The notes under the pieces are model-generated. The model saw nothing but the letters and a program-made list of their open reading frames with translations. It had not been told where the DNA came from and made no database searches. Position numbers and translations under genes: made by a program. Source: Burkholderia sp. FERM BP-3421 (GTDB lineage Bacteria > Pseudomonadota > Gammaproteobacteria > Burkholderiales > Burkholderiaceae). Taken from it: DNA of 64,000 nt. The stretch is taken from contig NZ_CP117781.1 in the NCBI RefSeq assembly GCF_028657905.1, forward strand, positions 1,612,001 to 1,676,000, written 5' to 3'. Within the stretch, counting starts at the first letter, position 1, and each line of letters begins with the position of its first letter. This document shows, one piece after another, positions 9,920 to 19,706 of the stretch.

Positions 9920-12712
9920 TCAGAACCACTGCCGGTAGCGCTTCACGTAGATCGTCTTCACGACCTGCGCAAGCGCGATGTAGCCGATCATGGTGGCGAT
10001 CAGCCACATCCAGTAGCTGCTCGGCAGGTGGATGAAGCCGAGCGACTCGGCGAACGGCGAGAACGGCAGCCAGCAGCCGATCCCGATCGCGACCGCGGTC
10101 GACAGCAGCACCGGCAGCGCCGCGGTGCTTTGCAGGAACGGGATCTTCTGGGTGCGCAGCAGATGCACGACGAGCGTCTGCGACACGAGCCCTTCGATGA
10201 ACCAGCCCGAGTTCATCACGACCTGGCCGGCGGCGCCGCCATGCAGGTGGTACAGCGCGCCCGCGCCGAACACCGACCACATCAGCGCGTAGGTGGTGAT
10301 GTCGAACACCGACGAGGTCGGCCCGATCCACAGCATGAAGCGGCCGATATTGCCTGCTTCCCACTTGCGCGGCTTCTTCAGGAACTCGGGGTCCATCTTG
10401 TCCCACGGCAGCAGCATCTGCGAGGTGTCGTAGATCAGGTTCTGGATCAGCAGCTGCGTCGCGAGCATCGGCTCCCACGGCAGGAATGCGCTCGCCACCA
10501 GCACCGAGAACACGTTGCCGAAGTTCGAGCTGGCCGTCATGTTCAGGTACTTGAGGATGTTGCCGAAGGTCTCGCGGCCCTTGATCACGCCTTCCTCCAG
10601 CACCATCAGGCTCTTTTCGAGCAGGATGATGTCGGCGGTTTCCTTCGCGATGTCGGCGCCGCTGTCGACCGAGATGCCGACGTCGGCGTCGCGCAGCGCG
10701 GGGGCGTCGTTGATGCCGTCGCCGAGGAAGCCGACCGTGTGGCCGTTCGCCTGCAGGGCCTTGACGATGCGCGCCTTCTGCAGCGGCGTGAGCTTCGCGA
10801 ACACGGTCGCGCGTTCGACCACCTGCGACAGCGTCGCGTCGTCGAGCGTGTCGATCTCGGGGCCGAGGATCGGCTTGCCGGGATTGAGGCCGACCTGGCG
10901 GCACACCTTCATCGTGACGGTCGGGTTGTCGCCCGTCAGCACCTTCACCGCGACACCGTTCTCGCGCAGCGCGGCGAGCGCCGGCGCGGCCGATTCCTTG
11001 GGCGGATCGAGGAAGGTCAGGAAGCCGCGCACCGTGAGGTCGCGCTCGTCGGCGGTGCGATACTGCTCGCGCTCGTCGCCGCGCGGGATCGCGCGCGTCG
11101 CGAGCACCAGCACGCGGAAGCCGTCCTCGTTGTACGCATTCGCCTGTTCGAGCAGGCGCTTGCGGGCCACGTAGTCGAGCGGCCGCACGCCGTCCTCGTC
11201 CTGCACGTGCGTGGACACCGCGAGCATTTCCTCGACCGCCCCCTTGCAGACGAGGAGATGCTCGCCGCGCGGATCCTCGACCACCACCGACAGACGGCGG
11301 CGCACGAAGTCGAACGGCAGTTCGTCGATCTTCTTGTATTCCTTCGGCTTCACCCGGTCGCCCAGCTCGTTCGCGCGATTGACGACCGCGATGTCGATCA
11401 GGTTCTTCTGGCCGCTCTGGTGATAGCTGTTGAGCCAGCCGAGGCGCAGGATGTCCTCGTTCTTCTGGCCGAGGATGTCGAGGTGATGCTCGAGGATGAT
11501 CTTGTCCTGCGTCAGCGTGCCGGTCTTGTCGGTGCACAGCACGTCCATCGCGCCGAAGTTCTGCACCGAGTTCAGGCGTTTGACGACGACCTTGCGGCGC
11601 GCCATCGCGACCGCGCCGCGCGCGAGGTTCGCGCTGACGATCATCGGCAGCATTTCCGGCGTGAGGCCGACCGCGACCGCGAGCGCGAAGGTGAGGGCGC
11701 TGAGCCAGTCGCCCTTGGTCAGGCCGTTGATCATGAACACCACCGGCACCATCACGAGCATGAAGCGGATCAGCAGCCAGCTGACGCTCGATACGCCGCG
11801 ATCGAAGCTGGTCTCGATGCGCTTGTGGCTGACCACGTTCTTCGCGAGCGAGCCGAAGTAGGTGTCTTCGCCCGTCGCGACCACGACCGCGATCGCGGTG
11901 CCGCTCACGACGTTGGTGCCCATGAAGCAGACGTTCGCGAGATCGAGCAGCGCGCCTTCCGGCTCGCGCGCCTCGGCGCTCGCCTCGGTCTCGGTGGCCG
12001 GATGATGCGCGGACTTCTGCGCGACCGCGCCGAGCGTGTCGTACTTCTCGACGGGCAGCGCTTCGCCCGTCAGCACGGCCTGGCTGATGAACAGGTCGCG
12101 CGACGACAGCAGCCGCACGTCGGCGGGAATCATGTCGCCCGCCGACAGGTGCACGATGTCGCCGACGACGACCTCGCGCATCGGCACTTCGGTGCGCGTG
12201 GGTTCGCCGGCCTCGGTGATGCGCCGCTGCACCGTGGCGGTGGTGCGCACCATCGCCTTCAGCTTCTCGGCGGCGCGCAGCGAACGGAATTCCTGGAAGA
12301 AGCGCAGCAGCGCGCTGATGCCGACCATCGCCATCAGGATCGAGATCTTGACGTAATCCTGGTCGCCGGGCTCGGCGAAATAGATGTCGGTGAAGTAGCT
12401 GATGGCGGCGAGCACCAGCAGCACGTAGATGAACGGATTGTTGAACGATTGCAACAACTGCCGGGTCCAGTGCGGCGGCTTGTCGTGCGCGATCTCGTTC
12501 GGGCCGTCGAGCAGCAGGCGGTCTTCGGCCTGGGCGAAGGTGAGACCGCCGGTGGTGGTGCGCAGGTTCTTCAGCGTGGCTTCGAGCGGCTGGGCGGCTT
12601 CGCGGACGATGCGCATGGACTGCGCGTCGTCGTCGCGTTGACGCGCGCCGTAATTGAGAAAACCGCGCTGCTTGTTCTTCGGGTTCGTGCGTTGTGTCAT
12701 GGGACGCTCCAT
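9920..12712 (-). CDS. mgtA: Magnesium-translocating P-type ATPase MgtA
   Basis: At 930 residues this is full length for the P3B Mg2+ ATPases. It carries the actuator motif SQAVLTGEALPVEK, the phosphorylation loop DVLCTDKTGTLTQDKI (Asp near residue 395), the hinge LTGDNPTVTMKVCRQVGL and the GDGINDAPALRDADVGISVD motif. About ten hydrophobic helices flank these domains. The product sits in the inner membrane and brings Mg2+ inward, coupled to ATP hydrolysis. Two ATG codons (12712 and 12700) are possible; the second fits the usual MTQ-type start better. In enterobacteria mgtA is controlled by PhoP and its leader RNA; I see no leader that I can identify here. Confidence 0.96.
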   Translation of the reverse strand: MERPMTQRTNPKNKQRGFLNYGARQRDDDAQSMRIVREAAQPLEATLKNLRTTTGGLTFAQAEDRLLLDGPNEIAHDKPPHWTRQLLQSFNNPFIYVLLVLAAISYFTDIYFAEPGDQDYVKISILMAMVGISALLRFFQEFRSLRAAEKLKAMVRTTATVQRRITEAGEPTRTEVPMREVVVGDIVHLSAGDMIPADVRLLSSRDLFISQAVLTGEALPVEKYDTLGAVAQKSAHHPATETEASAEAREPEGALLDLANVCFMGTNVVSGTAIAVVVATGEDTYFGSLAKNVVSHKRIETSFDRGVSSVSWLLIRFMLVMVPVVFMINGLTKGDWLSALTFALAVAVGLTPEMLPMIVSANLARGAVAMARRKVVVKRLNSVQNFGAMDVLCTDKTGTLTQDKIILEHHLDILGQKNEDILRLGWLNSYHQSGQKNLIDIAVVNRANELGDRVKPKEYKKIDELPFDFVRRRLSVVVEDPRGEHLLVCKGAVEEMLAVSTHVQDEDGVRPLDYVARKRLLEQANAYNEDGFRVLVLATRAIPRGDEREQYRTADERDLTVRGFLTFLDPPKESAAPALAALRENGVAVKVLTGDNPTVTMKVCRQVGLNPGKPILGPEIDTLDDATLSQVVERATVFAKLTPLQKARIVKALQANGHTVGFLGDGINDAPALRDADVGISVDSGADIAKETADIILLEKSLMVLEEGVIKGRETFGNILKYLNMTASSNFGNVFSVLVASAFLPWEPMLATQLLIQNLIYDTSQMLLPWDKMDPEFLKKPRKWEAGNIGRFMLWIGPTSSVFDITTYALMWSVFGAGALYHLHGGAAGQVVMNSGWFIEGLVSQTLVVHLLRTQKIPFLQSTAALPVLLSTAVAIGIGCWLPFSPFAESLGFIHLPSSYWMWLIATMIGYIALAQVVKTIYVKRYRQWF

Positions 12713-13456
12713 GGCCGGGCGGACCGGCGAGGGGCGTCCGTCGCGTTAACGCGGCGCGAGCGTCCCCCGCCGCGTCGCGTCTGGCGCGTTCGGCTGAGAT
12801 TCGAGGTCTATGGGGTCGCTCGCCGGCGCGCGACGATCGGCAGGCACACGCTGGAGGTGCGCGCCGGCGAGCCATAATCGGCTACTGTCGTCTGCTTCCA
12901 TCAGAACTCCTGTCGATTGCGGGCAAAGGCGCAAGGCCTTCACGATCGGGGCGCAAGCCGCTGCGCGTGCGCGGTCGCGCACGCGCCAGGCGTCGTGCGG
13001 GCGCGTTCGCCGGGCGGCGCAAGGCCGCACGGCGTGGACGAACACAGGCGCGCGCATGGGGCGCGTCGTTCGTTCAATGAAATTCGGGCGGGAAGATCGG
13101 GCCGGGAAGGCCGGAAGGACACCGCATCCTGCGATCGAGGATGCGGCAGGAGATGAAGCTCTGCGCGTTTCCTCAGTCAGCAGTCAAAGTTGGTGCAGGA
13201 CCAACTACAACTCGCATCGGTGTTCACAGAACACTCCATGTATTTAGACGGGGCCGATGGTAAAGGCCCGGCAAGCAAAACGTCAACCCCTTTACGCAAG
13301 GTTTACGCAGATTCGTTCCGGTCCGCCGCGCCGGATGCCGCGCGCGCCACGCAGGCGCGGCGATATCGATACGCGAAATGCGGATTTGTGGAGCGGAACG
13401 CGGCCGATATAGTCGCCGTGTTTCGCCGTCCGCCACAGTGCGAGGGAGTGTGCGGC
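12713..13456. other. Non-coding region upstream of mgtA and the MFS/LysR chimera
   Basis: This 744-bp stretch lies between divergent genes. Several frames are open because GC is high, but none has a credible ribosome site or recognisable product. From about 13170 the composition shifts to lower GC, including a CAGTCAGCAGTCAAAG tandem of short CAGTC units. I identified no RNA element or operator. Confidence 0.4.
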
Positions 13457-13945
13457 ATGTCTATCGTGATTCTCGACCCGGCGGCGTCCGCCGCGCGCGC
13501 CGTTCCGTCCGGCGCGCCCGCCGTGATCCGCTCGGCCGCGGACGTCGCGCGGCTCGCGAACCAGGGCGCGACGCTCGGCAAGGCGCGCGCGGTGATCGTG
13601 ATCGCGCTCGGCGGCGTGTTTCTCGATGCGTACGACCTGACCTCGCTCGCGTACGGCATCAAGGACATCGCGAAGCCGTTCGCGCTCACGCCGGCCGAAG
13701 TGGGCTTCGTGTCGTCGGCGGTCGTGTCGAGTTTTTCGGCCGCGCTGGCGCTGGCGCGCGGCGGCCGGTTCGTCGCCTGCGTGCCGGGGCGCCAGACCCG
13801 TCAGGGCCGGGACGGCCTGCATACGTTCGAGCTGCCGGTCGAGACCGAGGGCGTCACGGTGTCGATGATGTGGCATCCGCGCGTCGAGCACGATGCCGCG
13901 CATCGCCGGCAGCGCGAGCGGATCCGGATGGCGTGCGCGGCGTGA
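13457..13945 (+). pseudogene. In-frame deletion chimera: MFS transporter N-terminus fused to LysR regulator C-terminus
   Basis: A GAGGGAG ribosome site precedes the ATG at 13457. Residues about 1-92 are the start of an aromatic-acid/sugar-type MFS transporter: a soluble head, then GGVFLDAYDLTSLAYGIKDI with the Asp of the first helix, and ALTPAEVGFVSS. Near 13722-13740 the reading switches without loss of frame to the end of a LysR effector domain, recognisable from VPGRQTRQGRDGLHTFELPV and ETEGVTVSMMWHPRVEHD. The 162-residue product has one membrane helix and no DNA-binding domain, so it should work neither as transporter nor regulator. The simplest origin is a deletion that removed most of one MFS gene and the front of a LysR gene in the same orientation. 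Confidence 0.75.
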
Positions 13946-14053
13946 GCCGGTGCGGCGGACGCGGTGTCGGGGGCGCGCCCTCGGGCCGATGAGCGGCGCG
14001 TTGCGCCTGCGCCAGGTTGCGGCGCGCGCGTCATGCAACGGTTCTCCCGACGC

Positions 14054-14089
14054 AAAAACGGCGGCGCATCACGCGCCGCCGCCGTTCAT
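14054..14089 (-). terminator. Rho-independent terminator of the S8 protease gene
   Basis: Read on the minus strand, a GC-rich stem (AACGGCGGCGGCGCG against GCGCCGCCG) with a short TGAT loop is followed at once by TTTTT. It lies about 60 bp after the protease stop codon, in the right orientation. Confidence 0.8.
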
Positions 14090-14148
14090 CTCTCCCGCAA
14101 GCATGACGCGGCGACCCCGTGCCGGAATCGCCGCACCACGCGTCCTGC

Positions 14149-15836
14149 TCAGTTCGACGTCGCGGCGGTCACCGCGGCCTTCGCATCGAGGATCCCCGCG
14201 CCGGGCGGCAAGGCGCTGCATGTCGCGGTGGCGGCGACGGGCGACGGACGGGCCGTGGCCGCGAGCTTCTGCGCGATCTGCGCGGGCGTCAGCGTCGGGT
14301 TCATCGACAGCATCAGCGAGATCACGCCCGCCACCTGCGGCGCGGCGAGGCTCGTGCCGCTGTCGGTCGCGTAGGTGTCCGCCACCGGCGAGGTGGTGCC
14401 CGTGTTCGAGGTCGACAGGATGACCGAGCCCGGCGCGCTCAGGGTGATCTCCGAGCCGAAGTTGCTGTACCACGCGCGACGGCCGGTGTTGTCGGTCGCG
14501 GCGACCGCGATCACGCCCTTGCAGTTCGCGGGGCGATCCTGCGCGGTCGACTGACCGTTGTTGCCGGCCGCGACCACGACGCTCACGCCGACCGCATTGA
14601 CGTCGTTGATCGCCTGCTGGAAGGTGTCGCCGCACGGGCCGGTGCCACCGAGGCTCAGGTTGATGACCTTGGCCGGATGCGTGTTGTTCGGCACGCCGGC
14701 GACCGGGATCCCGGCGGCCCAGCGCATGGCGTCCGCGATGTCGCTGGTGGCGCCGCCGCACTTGCCGAGCACGCGCACGGGCAGGATCTGGCTGTTCCAG
14801 TTCACGCCCGCGATGCCGATGCCGTTGTTGGCCGACGCGCCGATGAGGCCCGCTACCTTGGTGCCGTGCCAGCTGCTGTTGTTCGGCGACGTTTCGCAGT
14901 TGTAGAACGGGCCGGTCGAATCGTTGATTTCGGCCTGCGTGACCCAGTCGCCCGGATCGGTGGCGTCCGGGCCGCGCGTCTTGCCGTTGTTGCTGGTCGC
15001 GACGCTCGTGATGAAGCTGTAGCCGGGCAGCAGGTTCGGCGTGATGTCGGGATGCGGGCGGTAGCCGGTGTCGAGCACGGCGGTCACGAGGCCGGGCGCG
15101 CCCGTGGTCAGGTTCCAGGCGAGCGGCAGGTCGATGCCGACGGACGGGTCGGTCAGGTTCCATTGTTGCGAGAACATCGGATCGGTCGGCACGGTCCGCG
15201 TGAACACGCGGCGATCCGGTTCCGCGTAGGCGACGTCGGGGTCGGCCGCGAAGGCTTGCGCGAGCGCGGTCGCGTCGGCGGCGGCCATCCGGCGGCCGAG
15301 CGACAGCAGCGAGGAGCCGTCCGACAGCGTGCGCTCCATCTGCACGGCGGCCGGCTGCGCGGCGCTGGCCGCGTAATTGCGCGCCTGGCTGTTCTGCGCG
15401 CTCGGCGCGTTCCAGTTGGTCATCACGCGCTGGATCACGGCGCTGACGCGGGCCGGATCGCTGACGCTCGCCGCCATGATGCGGGCTCCGGAAGCGGACG
15501 ACGTGGTGGTCGGCTGCAGCTTGATGATCACGTGGTCGACCGGCACGTCCTGCGCGGTGGTGCCGGGCGTCGTGCTCGACGACGCGGACGACGAGGTCTG
15601 GGCGGCGCAGGACGCATTCGAATTCGGCGAGGTCGACGTGCCGGGCGTCGGCGTCGGCGTGGTCGGGTCGGGGTGGTCGGCGTCGCGGTCGACGGGGGGG
15701 ACGGAGTGCCATCACCGCCGCCGCCGCCGCCGCCGCAACCGGCGAGGGGAATCAGCAGGGAAACGGAAAGGATGCCTGCGAGCGTACGCGTCTGGCTGAG
15801 CCGTGCGGGGGGGAGGTTGAAACGTTTGACTCTCAT
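14149..15836 (-). pseudogene. S8 family subtilisin-like serine protease lipoprotein, frameshifted in its linker
   Basis: The start at 15836 gives a lipoprotein signal (SLLIPLAGCGGGGGGGDG; lipobox LAGC) followed by a Pro/Thr-rich linker. In that linker, between about 15660 and 15690, one base appears to be missing (a CCCGACC where CCCCGACC would keep the Thr-Pro pattern), and the peptidase continues in another frame from there to 14149. The catalytic domain is complete: Asp in AVLDTGYRPHPDI, His in SSWHGTKVAGLIGAS, the oxyanion Asn in VVAAGNNG, and Ser in DSGTSLAAPQVAGV. An inhibitor-like propeptide precedes it. If intact, it would be a secreted, lipid-anchored protease. Internal starts such as the GTG at 15546 would lack export signals. 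Confidence 0.8.
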
Positions 15837-16500
15837 GTTGGCTCTCGGTCCTATGGTTCGAAACCGCTATCCCACGGTTAAGGCGGGCGGAATCCGATGG
15901 AATCGGCGAGCCGGAAGCGCCCTCGTATTAATTCGCAGTCCGACACATCCAACGGATTTTTCCCGTGTCCCCGCCGGATTTGGTCCTGCTTCGGCGAGGC
16001 TCATGGATGTGGGTAACGGCTGCTTTTAACAATTCTTAATAGTTGGCCGGAAATGATTTGATGGGGGTCTATTTCCGAGAGGTCGGCCCGGCGCGGACGG
16101 GCGGCGTTGAGAGGGATTAAGTCTGAGGTTTAGTGGGGATTATCTTTTGGTGGTGGTTAATCAGATGTGGACGTAAAAAATTAACGATCGGGATGATCAT
16201 AAAAATGTGAACGCATGCGTGGTCGTGTCGCATGCGAGGAGTGAAGTGGCCCGTGCGCGTCGAGAGGGCGCGTGTGGGTTGGGGATGTCACGCGTCACGG
16301 GCGTTTCGTATCGAAACGAGGGGTAACATCACGACCATGGTTCGATTTTTTTGCGAAGTTTTTTCTATTAATTGGCTGTAAATTCCATAATTTATGAATT
16401 TACGAAATTTAAATTTCACTCACTCGAACCCGGGTACCTGGCACTTTCCCTGCAGCTACCTCCGGGCCGCATCTGCGGCACAACCTGGAAAAGGTCAAAC
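15837..16500. promoter_or_regulatory. AT-rich divergent regulatory region with a perfect palindrome at 16302-16318
   Basis: This 664-bp region lies between the protease gene and the secreted protein at 16501. GC falls well below the surroundings, with several TTAAT/AATTC patches. A perfect inverted repeat, CGTTTCGTATCGAAACG, occupies 16302-16318 and looks like a repressor operator, about 185 bp ahead of the plus-strand start. A TTAATTGGCTGTAAATT patch near 16368-16384 could be a promoter. No coding gene is seen. Confidence 0.5.
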
Positions 16501-17067
16501 ATGGAACGCGTCTTCAAACGGAGGCATCTGGCGCTGGCCGTCCTGACGGGATTCGCGCTGGCGGCGAGCGTGACCGCCCGGGCGGGGGCGAGCGGAGATC
16601 GTGCAACGGAGGTGCCCGGCCTGGGGCTGACCGTGTATGGGATCCCGACGCCGGCGGCAGGGAGCGGAACCGGAGGCAATCCGCTCGCGCCGGTGAGCAA
16701 GGTGGTGAACGAGATCATTGGCGCCCTGGCGACGCCGCCGGCGAATCCGGTCATGCCGATCAGTCCGATTGCCACGCTGCATGGCGTGATCGGGTCGGTG
16801 ACGGAAATATTGGGCGAGGCAGGCGGTCTGCTTGGGCGGTCGACCGGGGGGAGCGGACGCGCGGCCGGGCTCGCGAAGCCGGCCGGCCGGCTTGAAGGCG
16901 TGAGCGTGGTGTCCTTGGCGGGGGCCGGCGGCAGCGACGCGGCTCAGACGATCACGGTAGTGACCGGAGGCCCGGGAACGGCGGCGAATGCGGGCGCGCA
17001 CGGCGTGGGCCCGCTCGGACCGGTGACGTCGCTGATCTCGAATCTGGCCAAGAGGCTGCCGAAATGA
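16501..17067 (+). CDS. Secreted low-complexity Gly/Ala/Pro/Val-rich protein, function unknown
   Basis: The ATG at 16501 begins a clear Sec signal peptide (MERVFKRRHLALAVLTGFAL, cleavage near ARAGA). The rest, about 160 residues, is rich in Gly, Ala, Pro and Val, with repeated short hydrophobic helices such as PVSKVVNEIIGAL, LHGVIGSVTEILGEAGGLLG and LGPVTSLISNLAKRL. The mature protein has no cysteine. The frame extends upstream, but earlier codons lack signal-peptide character. The long AT-rich promoter region and the palindrome upstream suggest regulated expression. I do not recognise the family; a surface or matrix-associated role would be a guess. Confidence 0.65.
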   Translation: MERVFKRRHLALAVLTGFALAASVTARAGASGDRATEVPGLGLTVYGIPTPAAGSGTGGNPLAPVSKVVNEIIGALATPPANPVMPISPIATLHGVIGSVTEILGEAGGLLGRSTGGSGRAAGLAKPAGRLEGVSVVSLAGAGGSDAAQTITVVTGGPGTAANAGAHGVGPLGPVTSLISNLAKRLPK

Positions 17068-17239
17068 GCAACTGATCTAGCAATGAGCATTAAACGAGGC
17101 GGAGAAGCGTCGCTTCGACGTGACGGGGCAAGCGCGCCGACGCGGGATGCCTGCGCCAGGGTCTCGATACCGCGCTCATCCCCGCGCGCGACCACTCGGC
17201 GGCGGGCGCGCCCCGCCCCGGACCTTGCCGGCTGGCCGC

Positions 17240-18535
17240 TCAGGTCAGCCGGATCTTTGGCTGCACCCAGCTGTTGATCCGCTCGGCGGTCCACAGCAGC
17301 GTGGCCTTGGGAAACCCGTGCAGCGCCTGCTGGTGGTGGCGATAGAGCATCGCGTGGCTCAACTGGGCGAAACGGCCCTTGATGAACGCGCTGCGGAAGA
17401 AGCCGAAGCGGCCGAGCGTGCCGAAGGCGTTGTAGTCGCTGATCGACACGAGCGAGCCGAAATCGTGAAACGCGAAGTCGGGCAGCGGCCGGCCGTCGAG
17501 CCAGGCGGGCAGATGTTTGGCGAGGAATTCGGCCTGCTGCGTCGCCACCTGGGCGGTCGGCGCAAGCGGGCGCTCGGCGCCGTCGGGCGTCAGGCTCGAT
17601 GCATCGCCGAGCGCGAAGACCGCGTCGTCGTCCTGCGCCTGCAGCGTCGGCCGGATCAGGATCTGGTTCGTGCGCGTGCTCGCGAGGCCGCCGAGGCCGT
17701 TCGCGAAATCCGCACCCTTGACGCCGGCCGCCCACACCATCAGGTTGGCAGGCGCGAAGCCGCCGTCGCCGTAGTGAAAACCGCTCGCGTCGGCGGACGT
17801 GACGCGCGTGGAGGTCAGCACCCGGAACCCGATGTTGCGGAGCTGCTGTTCGGCCGACGCGGAGATCCCGGGCGGAAACGCGGCCAGGATGCGCGGGCCG
17901 CTTTCCAGCAGGGTGAGGTCGAGGCGCTCGCGTGCGCGCGGATCGCCGTAGCTCGACGCGAGTTCGAGCAGGCGGCTCAACTCCGCCGCAAGCTCGACGC
18001 CGGTTGCGCCGCCGCCGACGATCGCGACGCGCAACGGCTCGTCTTCCGCGACGCTGCGGAAGATGCGCGTGCGCAATGCGACATTGAAGGTTTCGGCTTC
18101 GGACTGGCTGTCGATGAAATAGCAATGCTCGCGCACCCCGGGCGTGCCGAAATCGTTCGCATGACTACCGATGGCGAGGATCAGCACGTCGTAGCCGAGG
18201 CTGCGCGCGCCGAGGATCAGTTCGCCGTCGGGCGTATGCAGGTCGGCGAGGTGGATTTCACGCCGCTCGCGATCGAGGCCGCACAGTTCGCCGGGTTGGT
18301 AGGCGAAGCCGTGTTCGCTGGCATGCGCGAGGAAGACGACCTGCTGCTGCTGGATATTGCGCGTGCCGGCCGCGATCGTGTGCAGCATGGGTTTCCAGAT
18401 ATGCGTGGGACTTTTATCGAGCAGCGTGACCGAGGCGCGGCCCGAACGCCCCAACTGGTTGCCGAGCCGCGTGGCCAGCAATAAACCGGCGATGCCGCCG
18501 CCGACGATGACAATTCTCGGGGGATGCGCGCTCAT
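17240..18535 (-). CDS. ndh: Type II NADH:quinone oxidoreductase (NAD(P)/FAD-dependent)
   Basis: This 431-residue flavoprotein has two Rossmann motifs: RIVIVGGGIAGLLLATRLG at the start for FAD, and LRVAIVGGGATGVELAAELS near residue 170 for NAD(P)H. A third conserved motif, DDAVFALGDASSL, contacts FAD near residue 310. Order, spacing and length fit the non-proton-pumping NADH dehydrogenases, which oxidise NADH at the cytoplasmic face of the inner membrane and reduce quinone. The C-terminal stretch (GFPKATLLWTAERINSWVQPKIRLT) could supply the amphipathic membrane-binding helix. It is alone on its strand. A related NAD(P)/FAD reductase of unknown acceptor is the alternative. Confidence 0.85.
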   Translation of the reverse strand: MSAHPPRIVIVGGGIAGLLLATRLGNQLGRSGRASVTLLDKSPTHIWKPMLHTIAAGTRNIQQQQVVFLAHASEHGFAYQPGELCGLDRERREIHLADLHTPDGELILGARSLGYDVLILAIGSHANDFGTPGVREHCYFIDSQSEAETFNVALRTRIFRSVAEDEPLRVAIVGGGATGVELAAELSRLLELASSYGDPRARERLDLTLLESGPRILAAFPPGISASAEQQLRNIGFRVLTSTRVTSADASGFHYGDGGFAPANLMVWAAGVKGADFANGLGGLASTRTNQILIRPTLQAQDDDAVFALGDASSLTPDGAERPLAPTAQVATQQAEFLAKHLPAWLDGRPLPDFAFHDFGSLVSISDYNAFGTLGRFGFFRSAFIKGRFAQLSHAMLYRHHQQALHGFPKATLLWTAERINSWVQPKIRLT

Positions 18536-18889
18536 CGATTCAGTCCTCCGTGTGGCGTGATGGCTGCGGACGATGGTAGGGGGCGGGTTGGACGGGTGTC
18601 AATGTCGGCCGGGGCATCGGGCGGGCCAGAGCGGGTTCGGCGCGAGGAGGCGGGGCCAGGCATGGGCCGTCGCCGCGGGATTACGTGCAATACGGCCGGG
18701 ATGCTTGCGCCGACCTCCTGTTTTACCGCGCTGGACGCAGGCAATCGACGCGGAATGTGGATAAGAGACGCAATGCTGTATTTCTGTTACGAGCCAAGAC
18801 CGGTCCGAAGCGGTTCGGGCATGCGCGGCGCGTCGTGCGGGCTAGAATGCCGGCACCTCCGCTCCCGCATCCCACGCGCGCCGTTCTCC

Positions 18890-19657
18890 ATGCACCTGCC
18901 AGTCTTCTCGTCCGAACACGAACTGTTCAAGCCGGTTGCGCGCGACTATCCCGACGGTTATGCATTGAGTGACCACTGGCACGACGCCGCGCAGCTGATC
19001 TACGCGCTTCACGGCGTGATGGAACTGAAGTGCGGCGACGCCTGCTGGATCATCTCGCCCCAGCAGGCGCTGTGGATGCCCGCGCAACTGCCGCATGCGC
19101 TGCGCGCGCGGGGGGCGGTGACGCTGCGCAGCGTCTATGTCGCGCCGCGCCTGTGCGCGAAGCGCCTGCCCGACGCGCCGCGCAGCCTGGCGGCGACGCC
19201 GCTGCTGCGCGAACTGATCCGGCAGGCGCAGGCGGTGACCGACGACACGCCCGCGTCCGGCTACGACGCCCACCTGATGCAACTGCTGCTCGACGAGATC
19301 GAGCGCGCCCGGGTGATGCCGCTCGACATCCCGCTGCCCGGCGACCACCGTTTGCGCAACGTCTGCCTGCGTCTGCTCGACGATCCGGCGGACGACCGGG
19401 GGCTCGATGCATGGGGCGCGCTCGTCGGCGCTTCGGCGCGGACCTTGTCGCGGCTGTTCCGCGCCGAACTGGGCACGAGCTTCCTGCTGTGGCGCCAGCA
19501 AGTGCGCGTGGCGGCCGCGATTCCCCGGCTGGCGGACGGCGAACCGGTCACGCGGATCGCGGCCGATCTCGGCTACGACTCGCCGGGCGCGTTCATCGCG
19601 GTGTTTCGCCGCCTGACCGGTCACACGCCGCGCGCGTTCGCCATGCAGGCCGAATGA
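18890..19657 (+). CDS. AraC family transcriptional regulator with N-terminal cupin domain
   Basis: The start at 18890 gives 255 residues. The N-terminal part is a cupin-like sensing domain (SDHWHDAAQLIYALHGVMEL, then WMPAQLPHALRARGAVTLRSVYV). The C-terminal 100 residues carry both AraC helix-turn-helix motifs: LGASARTLSRLFRAELG-type and the conserved second helix ITRIAADLGYDSPGAFIAVFRRLTGHTPRAF as encoded around 19545-19640. This subfamily (AraC_binding plus HTH_18) usually controls a neighbouring efflux or metabolic gene. Nothing adjacent is an obvious target: ndh is divergent and 354 bp away, and an M15 peptidase converges. Effector unknown. Confidence 0.9.
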   Translation: MHLPVFSSEHELFKPVARDYPDGYALSDHWHDAAQLIYALHGVMELKCGDACWIISPQQALWMPAQLPHALRARGAVTLRSVYVAPRLCAKRLPDAPRSLAATPLLRELIRQAQAVTDDTPASGYDAHLMQLLLDEIERARVMPLDIPLPGDHRLRNVCLRLLDDPADDRGLDAWGALVGASARTLSRLFRAELGTSFLLWRQQVRVAAAIPRLADGEPVTRIAADLGYDSPGAFIAVFRRLTGHTPRAFAMQAE

Positions 19658-19706
19658 GGCGGGGCGGCCTTGATGCGCCCGCGCCGCGCTGCGAAGACAT
19701 GCCGCT

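Noticed and set aside
10028..12877. A 949-codon plus-strand frame opposite mgtA
   Set aside because: Antisense shadow of mgtA; no signal, domain or ribosome site.
12713..13190. Mg2+-sensing leader (M-box or mgtL-like) upstream of mgtA
   Set aside because: I looked for stem-loop series and a proline-rich leader peptide near the mgtA start and could not define either with confidence.
18536..18889. Gene between ndh and the AraC regulator
   Set aside because: Open frames are extensions of neighbouring genes; the stretch reads as an ordinary promoter region.
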